Shown here in pieces: positions 1-6,798 of a stretch of 55,108 nucleotides of DNA. The stretch is from assembly GCA_029979265.1 (NCBI GenBank), contig JAPOHW010000020.1, positions 1-55,108 of the forward strand, in the 5' to 3' direction. The stretch is from Actinomycetota bacterium. GTDB taxonomy: Bacteria; Actinomycetota; Acidimicrobiia; Acidimicrobiales; Aldehydirespiratoraceae. The notes below the pieces were generated by a model, which was given only the letters and a program-made list of their open reading frames with translations, had not been told where the DNA came from and ran no database searches. Position 1 is the first letter of the stretch. Each line of letters opens with the position of its first letter. Position numbers and translations under genes: made by a program.

Positions 1-46
1 ACGACATCAGCGCCCACGCACCCTGCATCGCTCGTCGGTCACACGG

Positions 47-1294
47 TCACGTGAGGCTGGACAGGACGGCTTCACCACAGCGCCGGCCCGAAAACAACGC
101 GCCCTGGATGGATGCCGTATCGCGGTGGTCGCCGCATACGAACAAGCCGTCGCCCAACGCCACACGCTGCTTCGGTGAGAATCCCGGAGGCTGGGCGGGC
201 TGACCGTGAGCGATGACGTCGGTGCGAAGGTGCGTCCACTCGTCGACGCCCGACCCCCAAATGGCACGCAGTTGGGCGCGCACCAACGGCGCCGCATCGC
301 CCATCTCGACACCCGGACACGCCGCCGCGATCAACGCCGTGTCGTCGGAGGTGTACTCGGGGGCAACGTTGCTCATGACGGCGATGTTGCGGGCTGGGCC
401 GTTGCCGCTGCCGTCGAGCACCAGAAAGCGGTGCCGGTGCGGTGGTTCCGGCGCTGCGAACCAGACACATGTCGCAGGGTTCGATTTAACGGGCTCGAGT
501 CCGAGGAGTTGTGCTGCGCCTGGCCCCTCGGTGGCAACCACAACCCGGTCGGCTTCGAAGTGCCCCCCGGCTGCAGTCGTGACTCGTCCCCGGGCGACCT
601 CCACGACCGGCGTTTCGAGCCGGATGCACCCGCCCGGCAGTCCAGCGGAGAGCTGGTCGGGAATCGCCTGCATCCCCGCCGCCGGCACGACGGCATCGCC
701 GCGGTACAGGCTCTGCAGAACCACATCGAACATACGTCGACTCGTGGCCAGCCCGGGATCGAGTTGGATCCCACCGACGAACGGACGGAAGAACCAATCG
801 ATGACTTGCTCGCTGAAGCCGTCAGTGCGCAAGGCGTCGATCGTGGCGCAGTCCGGCTGACGCAGCAGGTCTGGCGTCGCCATTCGCCGCAACCGGAGGC
901 GTTGACGCGCCAGGCGAAGCTTGTCGGCCAACGTCGCAACCGGAGCGCGCCCCGTGGCCAGGGCCGTGCTGGGCCGGCGGAACGGATCGCCGATGGTGTG
1001 CATCTTCGAGCCGTCCCAGACACGCGCGCCGGGATCGAACGTTCGAAGATCGAGAGCATCAACGTCGAACTGGCGGCTGAGTTCAGGGTACGCCGTGAGC
1101 AGCACCTGGAACCCACGGTCAAGGCGATAGCCGTCTACGAGGTCGGTACGCACCCGACCGCCCACACCGTCGCTTGCCTCGCAGATGACCACCTGTCGTC
1201 CGGCTCGGTGGAGAACTCCTGCTGCGGCAAGTCCGGCCAGACCGGCACCGACGATCACGACGTCGGCTCGTGTGGAGTGAGGTTCGAGCACCAT
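47..1294 (-). CDS. FAD-dependent oxidoreductase, amine oxidase/phytoene desaturase-like
   Basis: This 415-residue flavoprotein belongs to the amine oxidase/protoporphyrinogen oxidase-like group. A dinucleotide-binding motif GAGLAGL lies at residues 16-22, followed about 18 residues later by the acidic EASDGVGGRVRT stretch that contacts the FAD adenosine. The C-terminal FVCGDHRDTASIQGA segment matches the second FAD-contacting motif of the family. No signal peptide or membrane segment is visible. The substrate cannot be read from the sequence; related proteins desaturate or oxidise isoprenoid-like compounds or amines. The start codon sits 17 nt after the encoded CCA of the upstream tRNA-Val, with no clear Shine-Dalgarno, so the mRNA may be released by tRNA processing. 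Family call is firm, exact function unknown. Confidence 0.85.
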   Translation of the reverse strand: MVLEPHSTRADVVIVGAGLAGLAAAGVLHRAGRQVVICEASDGVGGRVRTDLVDGYRLDRGFQVLLTAYPELSRQFDVDALDLRTFDPGARVWDGSKMHTIGDPFRRPSTALATGRAPVATLADKLRLARQRLRLRRMATPDLLRQPDCATIDALRTDGFSEQVIDWFFRPFVGGIQLDPGLATSRRMFDVVLQSLYRGDAVVPAAGMQAIPDQLSAGLPGGCIRLETPVVEVARGRVTTAAGGHFEADRVVVATEGPGAAQLLGLEPVKSNPATCVWFAAPEPPHRHRFLVLDGSGNGPARNIAVMSNVAPEYTSDDTALIAAACPGVEMGDAAPLVRAQLRAIWGSGVDEWTHLRTDVIAHGQPAQPPGFSPKQRVALGDGLFVCGDHRDTASIQGALFSGRRCGEAVLSSLT

Positions 1295-1311
1295 CAGTCA
1301 TCCCGGTGAGG

Positions 1312-1388
1312 TGGTGGGCCGTACTGGACTTGAACCAGTGACCTCTGCCGTGTGAAGGCAGCGCTCTAGCCAACTGAGCTAACGGCCC
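1312..1388 (-). tRNA. tRNA-Val (anticodon CAC)
   Basis: Read on the minus strand this folds into a full cloverleaf. The acceptor stem GGGCCGT pairs with ACGGCCC, the D-arm is GCTC/GAGC, and the anticodon stem CTGCC/GGCAG encloses TTCACAC, giving anticodon CAC with the expected U33. The T-arm is ACTGG/CCAGT. Discriminator A73 and a genomically encoded CCA follow. It reads GUG codons and lies between a VOC gene and a flavoprotein gene on the same strand. Confidence 0.97.
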
Positions 1389-1427
1389 GAAGGCCGCAAA
1401 CGATACCGGATCCCGGCTCCGATCCCA

Positions 1428-1832
1428 TCAGGTTGGCGGTGTGCCCCCGTAGTGTTTGAGTTCGACCGTGTTGCCATCGGGGTCGCGCACGTAGAGGCCC
1501 CAGCCGTAACCGCCAGCGCCCCAGATCCACATGGGGCCGGCGACCACGTCGAAGGCGTCGGACTCGGCCAAGACTTGAAGATCGACGTCGTCTGCTACCC
1601 GCATCGACACATGGTCGACATTGATGCCGGTGCGGTCGCCCTCGAGCAGGTCGATCACCGTCGATTCGTCGACGCGAAGCGAGACGAAGGGCACCGTGCC
1701 GGCTCGCCATTCGGCTTCGCGTTCGGGCATCAGGCCGAGACGATCGCGGTACCAGGCCAGCGCTCGATCCGGGTCGCTCGTCACCAACACGACGTGGTCA
1801 TGCCCGGTGACCCGTACCGACGGCTGGGTCAT
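1428..1832 (-). CDS. VOC-family (glyoxalase/bleomycin resistance-like) protein
   Basis: A 134-residue vicinal oxygen chelate protein made of two beta-alpha-beta-beta-beta modules. Module one runs from HDHVVLVTSDPDRALAWYRD and module two from INVDHVSMRVADD to YVRDPDGNTVELKHY. The terminal DPDGNTVEL signature and metal-ligand His/Glu positions are typical. Family members include glyoxalases, dioxygenases and resistance proteins; the substrate here is unknown. It is translationally coupled to the upstream amidase, whose stop overlaps this start, so the two probably form an operon. Confidence 0.85.
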   Translation of the reverse strand: MTQPSVRVTGHDHVVLVTSDPDRALAWYRDRLGLMPEREAEWRAGTVPFVSLRVDESTVIDLLEGDRTGINVDHVSMRVADDVDLQVLAESDAFDVVAGPMWIWGAGGYGWGLYVRDPDGNTVELKHYGGTPPT

Positions 1833-3241
1833 GAGGGGAACGGCGCGACCGGGTCGAGGTCGAGCACCTGCTCAACCCAGGCCGTGAGCTCGACGGTGCG
1901 GATGTCGGCGAGGTGGTGCCCGATGATCTGGAGTGCGAGTGGCATGCCGTCGGGAGCGAACCCGGCGCAGGTGACACCGCCTGGACGTTTGGTGACGTTG
2001 AAGCCGAATGTGTTGCCGACCCACGCTGGTGTCTCCTTGCCGTTGACGAAACCCCCGCCCTGCGACACCGGGGTCTGACCGATGGTGGCTGGCGTGACGA
2101 GTGCGTCGAAGCCCTCCATCGCAGCCGCGAGCTTGACTGAGCACGCCTGTGCGACCTTCCGTGCGTCCTCGATCGAATCAGGGGTCAGCAGCTCGTCGGC
2201 GCGAATGAGCAGCTCTTGGAGGCCTGGGGTCACCGCGGCAAACGCATCGGTGCCCATGAGATGGCGATAGGTCGGGACCATGCCGCCGTAGAAGAGCAAC
2301 AGGAACGGTTTGAACACCTCGGGCATGATCGGTCCGATCTCGACGATCTCCACGCCCTGCGCTCGGAGCTGGTCGAGCGCAGCCGTCGTCACGGCAGCGA
2401 CCGCAGCGTCGATCTCGGACCCATCGATGCTCTCGCAGTAGAGCAGCCGGGTCGGGGGCTGCGGATCGTCGCAGACCGATCGGAACGACGCTCCCGGATG
2501 AGGCAGCGACCGCAAGTCGTTCGGGTCAGGGCCGACGACGACATCGAGCGCAAGTGCGACATCACTGATCCGGCGGGCCATGGGCCCGACGGTCGACAGG
2601 TCGGCCGCACCGAGCGGCGCCGGACCCATCGCAATGAGGCCCTGGGTGGGTTTGAAACCCGACATGCCGACGACCGCCGAGGGGATGCGAATGGAGCCAC
2701 CGCCATCCGAGCCCGTCGCCAACGGCACGAGACCACCGGCGACTGCGGCGGACGTGCCTCCGGAGGACCCACCGGGCGAACGCTCGAGATTCCACGGGTT
2801 CTTGGTGGCACCGAACAGGGGGTTGAACGTGTCGCCGATCCAGCCGGCCTCGGGCGTGTTGGTCTTGCCGATCACGACACAGCCGGCACTCCGGAGTCGG
2901 GCAACCTCGGTCGAGTCGGTCGTTGCCGGTTCGACCGATGCCAGATGCGCTGCGCCGCGAGTGGTGCGAAAACCGAGTGCGTCCTCGAGGTCCTTCACTC
3001 CGATCGGGACTCCCGCCAACGGGCCGACATCGTCGCCTGCTGCAACGCGCTCGTCGATCGCGGCCGCCTGGGCAATCGCCCGGTCGGCATCGAGTGCGAC
3101 GAAGGCGTTCAGCGCACCGTCGTGAGCATCGACCCGCTCCAGGGCAGCCTGCGTCACCGAGACGGCCGAGCGGTCGCCGGACCGAACCGACGCAGCGAGC
3201 GCCTCGACCGTGATCGTTCGGAAGTCGGGAACCTCATCCAT
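1829..3241 (-). CDS. Amidase signature family enzyme
   Basis: A 470-residue amidase signature hydrolase that should cleave C-N amide bonds with a Ser-cisSer-Lys triad. Lys83 lies in GVPIGVKDLE, the cis-Ser in GGSSGG at 157-162 and the nucleophile is Ser183 in GSDGGGSIRIP. The C-terminal GFAPDGMPLALQIIG motif is also typical. I chose the ATG at 3241 because upstream codons of the open frame run into the oppositely oriented zinc-ribbon gene and look non-coding. There are no gatB/gatC neighbours and the sequence is not clearly GatA, so a stand-alone amidase is more likely. It overlaps the VOC start by 4 nt. Confidence 0.9.
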   Translation of the reverse strand: MDEVPDFRTITVEALAASVRSGDRSAVSVTQAALERVDAHDGALNAFVALDADRAIAQAAAIDERVAAGDDVGPLAGVPIGVKDLEDALGFRTTRGAAHLASVEPATTDSTEVARLRSAGCVVIGKTNTPEAGWIGDTFNPLFGATKNPWNLERSPGGSSGGTSAAVAGGLVPLATGSDGGGSIRIPSAVVGMSGFKPTQGLIAMGPAPLGAADLSTVGPMARRISDVALALDVVVGPDPNDLRSLPHPGASFRSVCDDPQPPTRLLYCESIDGSEIDAAVAAVTTAALDQLRAQGVEIVEIGPIMPEVFKPFLLLFYGGMVPTYRHLMGTDAFAAVTPGLQELLIRADELLTPDSIEDARKVAQACSVKLAAAMEGFDALVTPATIGQTPVSQGGGFVNGKETPAWVGNTFGFNVTKRPGGVTCAGFAPDGMPLALQIIGHHLADIRTVELTAWVEQVLDLDPVAPFPS

Positions 3242-3304
3242 GGTGCAGGACCCTAGGGGAATCGACGAGCGAGGACCTTGCGTCGTCGCCGCTACGGTGA
3301 CGCC

Positions 3305-3625
3305 ATGGCGCTCATCGTCTGCCCCAACTGCGACGAGGACGAGGAGCTCGACGGCAAGGACATCGACGGCACGATCCACATCACGTGTGCGTCGTGCGGC
3401 GCAACCTGGGAGCGCGACCTCACCCCGCGCTGCGAGACATGCGGCCGGACCGACCTTCGCGATGCACTCGAGGCAATTCTCGACAAGAGTCGGGGAACCC
3501 AGTTGTCGATTCAGGCGATGAAAGTGGTCTGGCTCTGCCCCGACTGCGATGCGGAGAAACTGCGACGCTGGCTCGACTCGAACGTGCCGCTGCCACCCGA
3601 CACGATGCCGGTCGATCCTCGCTAG
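3305..3625 (+). CDS. Small double zinc-ribbon protein, function unknown
   Basis: A 106-residue soluble acidic protein with eight cysteines as four CxxC-type knuckles: CPNC near the N-terminus, CASC, CETC and CPDC near the C-terminus. This suggests two structural zinc ribbons. The ATG at 3305 directly precedes the first knuckle. I do not recognise an enzymatic domain. It is divergent from the amidase, with 63 nt between starts. Its TAG stop shares a CTAG tetranucleotide with the stop of convergent murF. Confidence 0.75.
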   Translation: MALIVCPNCDEDEELDGKDIDGTIHITCASCGATWERDLTPRCETCGRTDLRDALEAILDKSRGTQLSIQAMKVVWLCPDCDAEKLRRWLDSNVPLPPDTMPVDPR

Positions 3626-4944
3626 GTCAGCCCGGCGACCAGTCGTTCGAGGGCAGCGACCCGTGAGCCCTTCACCAGCACCGCATCGCCCTCCCCGAGG
3701 TGGCCCAGACGGTCCACTGCGGCTTCATGATCGTTCACATGCGTCGCCGTCGAGCCATAGTCGGGCGCAGCGACCGCAATCACCTCGATACCGAGTGAAC
3801 CGGCCAGGCTCGCCATCCGTTCGTGTTCGGCGGCGGACTCGTCGCCGAGCTCGGCCATCACCCCGAGGACGGCGATGCGCCGATCGGCCGGCATCGCTGC
3901 CAGCGAACGAAGCGCCCCCGCAACCGACATCGGATTGGCGTTGTAGGTGTCGTCGAGGATCCGGGCGCCGGTGGCGGTCCGTTTGAGGTCCATGCGCATC
4001 GGCGACAGCACGGGTGTCGCCAATCCACGCGCAACGGCCTCGGCGGAGACACCGGTTGCCAGTGCTGCTGCGGCAACGGCCAGCGCATTGTCGACAAGAT
4101 GCAGACCGCGAGCTCCGAGCTCGATCTCGAAGCGGCCCCATTCCGAGACGAGACGAAACCGGGGGCGCAACTCGTCGGAGAGTGTGACCTCTTCGGCTCG
4201 AACGTCACCCCGCTCACCGAAGGTCACAACCGGCGCCGATGCGCGAGACGCCATTGCGGCAACGAGCGGGACATCAGCGTTGAGCACAGCGAGCCCGCGT
4301 GTCGGGAGCGACTCGACGAGTTCGCCTTTCCCGGCCGCGACCGCCTCCACACTCCCGAACTCGCTGGTGTGGGCCGAACCGACGGTGGTGACGATCCCGA
4401 TCGTCGGCTGACCGATCTCGCACAGCATGCTGATATGGCCGAGGCCCCGCGCCCCCATCTCGAGGATCACGACATCGGTACCGCGCTCGCTGGTATTGAT
4501 CAGCGTGAGGGGAAGGCCGATCTCGTTGTTGAACGACCGAACACTCGCCTGCACGCTCGCCTCTTGGGAGAACACTGCGAGCGCAAGATCCTTGGTGGTG
4601 GTCTTGCCCACGGAGCCGGTGATCCCGACCACCTGCGCGCCGGGGAGACGACGACGAGCCGCAGCCCCGAGACGAATCAGCGCCTCGCCGGTGTCGTCGA
4701 CGCGAACGACGGTTGCAGCGCCTGCGTCGACCGGTTGTGCCGCCAAGACGATCCTCGCGCCAGCGCCCACGGCGTCTGTCACGAAGGCGTGACCGTCACG
4801 TTCGGCGACGAGCGGAACGAAGAGCCAATCCCCACCTGACCCGATGTCACGTGAGTCCTGCGTGGCCCGGTCGATCGTTGCGTCACGAGCGCCCTCGACC
4901 GTGCCGTCCACCACCGCTGCGATGTCTGAAGCGACCCAACGCAT
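3622..4944 (-). CDS. murF: UDP-N-acetylmuramoyl-tripeptide--D-alanyl-D-alanine ligase
   Basis: A 440-residue Mur ligase that adds the D-Ala-D-Ala dipeptide to the UDP-MurNAc-tripeptide, the last cytoplasmic step of stem-peptide assembly. The ATP-binding loop GITGSVGKTTTKD sits near residue 110. A FNNEIGLPLTL segment and the Mur ligase C-terminal domain with ILDDTYNANP follow, the latter characteristic of MurF. Length is normal. The start is 32 nt from the divergent start of ddl, which makes the dipeptide MurF uses, so the two may share a control region. The usual mur/fts neighbours are absent. Confidence 0.95.
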   Translation of the reverse strand: MRWVASDIAAVVDGTVEGARDATIDRATQDSRDIGSGGDWLFVPLVAERDGHAFVTDAVGAGARIVLAAQPVDAGAATVVRVDDTGEALIRLGAAARRRLPGAQVVGITGSVGKTTTKDLALAVFSQEASVQASVRSFNNEIGLPLTLINTSERGTDVVILEMGARGLGHISMLCEIGQPTIGIVTTVGSAHTSEFGSVEAVAAGKGELVESLPTRGLAVLNADVPLVAAMASRASAPVVTFGERGDVRAEEVTLSDELRPRFRLVSEWGRFEIELGARGLHLVDNALAVAAAALATGVSAEAVARGLATPVLSPMRMDLKRTATGARILDDTYNANPMSVAGALRSLAAMPADRRIAVLGVMAELGDESAAEHERMASLAGSLGIEVIAVAAPDYGSTATHVNDHEAAVDRLGHLGEGDAVLVKGSRVAALERLVAGLT

Positions 4945-4976
4945 GTGGGGAGCATGACACGGCTACGGTCATCGAC

Positions 4977-6116
4977 GTGACCGCCCCCGCCGCCAGCGCC
5001 AACGACCGAGTCCGTCTCGTCGTTCTCTTCGGTGGCCAGTCGGCCGAACACGACGTGTCGTGTGTCTCCGCCCGCCACGTCCTCGCCGCCGCCGATCCGG
5101 CGATGTACGACATCGACGCGATCGGTATCACCCGCGACGGCGTCTGGGTGCGGGCCGAGGGAGCGCTGGCCGCGCTCACGGCCGGGACGGAGGCCCTGCC
5201 CGACCGTCTCGTCGCGACGGGTCCGGGTATCGATCCCTTGCCGACCCTCGCTGCGGGCGATACCTCCACGACCGTCGTCCTCCCGATCCTGCATGGGCCG
5301 ATGGGAGAGGACGGCACGATGCAGGGACTCCTCGAACTTGCCGATGTCCCCTATGTCGGTGCCGGGGTGCTTGCCTCTGCGCTGTGCATGGACAAGGTGG
5401 CGTGCAAACACCACCTCGCAGCTCACGGCATCCCCCAGGGCGCGTACCGGTGGATCACGGTCGATCAGGGCACGGTGCGTCGACCCGACGGCTCGATCGT
5501 GCCCATCGATGTCGAAGTCGATGCGTGTGTCGACGAACTCGGGCTCCCCCTGTTCGTGAAACCGGCCAACATGGGTTCATCCGTCGGGGTGTCACGAGCA
5601 GCGACCGCCGACGCAGCCCGACACGCAATCGACGTCGCCACCTCCTACGACCGTCAGGTGATCATCGAGGAAGCGATTGTCGGCCGCGAGATCGAGATCT
5701 CGGTGCTCGGCAACGAAGACCCCAGGGCGAGCGTGGCGGGCGAGATCACTCCGGGCGCGGACTTCTACGACTACGCCGACAAGTACGAGGCCGGAGCCGA
5801 ACTCACGATCCCCGCCGACCTCTCCGCCTCCGAACTCGCCGAGGTGCAAGCACTCGCCATCGCGGCCTACCGCTCCTGCAAGGTCGAAGGCCTGGCTCGG
5901 GTCGACTTCTTCTACGAGGACGGGAGTCGTGGCGCCGGTACCCGAGGGTGGCTGGTCAACGAGATCAACACGATGCCGGGCTTCACTCCGATCTCGATGT
6001 ATCCGAAGATGTGGCAGGCAGCCGGCCTCGACTATCCGTCATTGCTCGACGAACTCGTGCAGCTGGCCCTGGCCCGACACGACCGAGACAGGCGTCACTC
6101 CCGCACCGATCACTGA
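4977..6116 (+). CDS. ddl: D-alanine--D-alanine ligase
   Basis: A 379-residue ATP-grasp ligase joining two D-alanines for peptidoglycan. The N-terminal LFGGQSAEHDVSCVSA signature is followed by the GPMGEDGTMQGLLEL segment, KPANMGSSVGVSRA in the ATP-grasp domain, and the Mg-binding, substrate-closing end NEINTMPGFTPISMYPKMW. I chose the GTG at 4977 because it leaves a short, plausible N-terminus and lies just outside divergent murF; longer in-frame extensions overlap murF. Pairing with murF supports the assignment. Confidence 0.95.
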   Translation: MTAPAASANDRVRLVVLFGGQSAEHDVSCVSARHVLAAADPAMYDIDAIGITRDGVWVRAEGALAALTAGTEALPDRLVATGPGIDPLPTLAAGDTSTTVVLPILHGPMGEDGTMQGLLELADVPYVGAGVLASALCMDKVACKHHLAAHGIPQGAYRWITVDQGTVRRPDGSIVPIDVEVDACVDELGLPLFVKPANMGSSVGVSRAATADAARHAIDVATSYDRQVIIEEAIVGREIEISVLGNEDPRASVAGEITPGADFYDYADKYEAGAELTIPADLSASELAEVQALAIAAYRSCKVEGLARVDFFYEDGSRGAGTRGWLVNEINTMPGFTPISMYPKMWQAAGLDYPSLLDELVQLALARHDRDRRHSRTDH

Positions 6117-6144
6117 CGACGGCATCCCGGGGTGCCAGACACGA

Positions 6145-6738
6145 TCAGTCAGCCGGCTCGAGTGCGGCACGAAGAAAGCGCGTGAGTTCCTGGCGACGGG
6201 CGACGGTGCCGCGCAGGGTCGGTGGCAGCCCCATGGCTCGCTGGACCTCCAGCTCGGTGGCCACCCCGACGACGGTCGAATACAGCGACAACAACAGCAT
6301 CTCCGGGTCGGAGCGCCGGAGGTGACCGGCGTCCATCTCGCGTTGCAGAAAATCACGGGCCCGGTCGAGGACCGGCGCAATTTGCGTGGCAAGCCGGTCC
6401 GCCGACAGTGAGCCCGGCCTGGTGACCTCACGGATCAGTCCGAGGAGTTCCGGTTGTGCAACCGCAAGTCGGAAGACCCTTCGCACGATCGCCTCGACCT
6501 GGTCGAGGCCAACCAATCCGCGAGACGCCTCCTCGTCGAAGGCCTTGACGAGATCAACCGCTGCTGCATCGATGACGGCCTCGAACACCGCCTGTTTCGA
6601 TGGGAAGTAGTAGAGAATCGTCTGCTTGCGAATACCGAGCTGGTCGGCGAGCGCATCGAGCGATGTGACTGCAAAGCCCTCTGTGCCGTAGGCACGAAGC
6701 GCAGCATCGAGGATGCGGTCCCGGGTCGTTTCGGCCAT
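6145..6738 (-). CDS. TetR/AcrR-family transcriptional regulator
   Basis: A 197-residue TetR-type repressor. The N-terminal helix-turn-helix covers about residues 8-55, with VTSLDALADQLGIRKQTIL and the YYFPSK motif that ends the DNA-binding domain. The rest is an all-helical ligand-binding and dimerisation domain. It is divergent from the acyl reductase-HAD gene, and the 60 nt between the two starts hold a perfect 22-bp palindrome. The likely role is autoregulation plus control of the lipid cassette, with a fatty acyl-CoA or related lipid as inducer. The ligand is inference. Confidence 0.93.
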   Translation of the reverse strand: MAETTRDRILDAALRAYGTEGFAVTSLDALADQLGIRKQTILYYFPSKQAVFEAVIDAAAVDLVKAFDEEASRGLVGLDQVEAIVRRVFRLAVAQPELLGLIREVTRPGSLSADRLATQIAPVLDRARDFLQREMDAGHLRRSDPEMLLLSLYSTVVGVATELEVQRAMGLPPTLRGTVARRQELTRFLRAALEPAD

Positions 6739-6758
6739 GGGGCAAGAGATATCACAGA

Positions 6759-6780
6759 CTCTCTACCAATTGGTAGAGAG
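6759..6780. promoter_or_regulatory. Perfect 22-bp palindrome, probable TetR operator
   Basis: The half-site CTCTCTACCAA is followed directly by its exact reverse complement. It lies between the divergent TetR start (6738) and the GTG start of the acyl reductase-HAD gene (6799). Length, symmetry and position are those of a TetR-family operator able to block both promoters. I cannot place confident -10/-35 boxes beside it. Confidence 0.8.
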
Positions 6781-6798
6781 GTCTGTTAGAACTGACCT

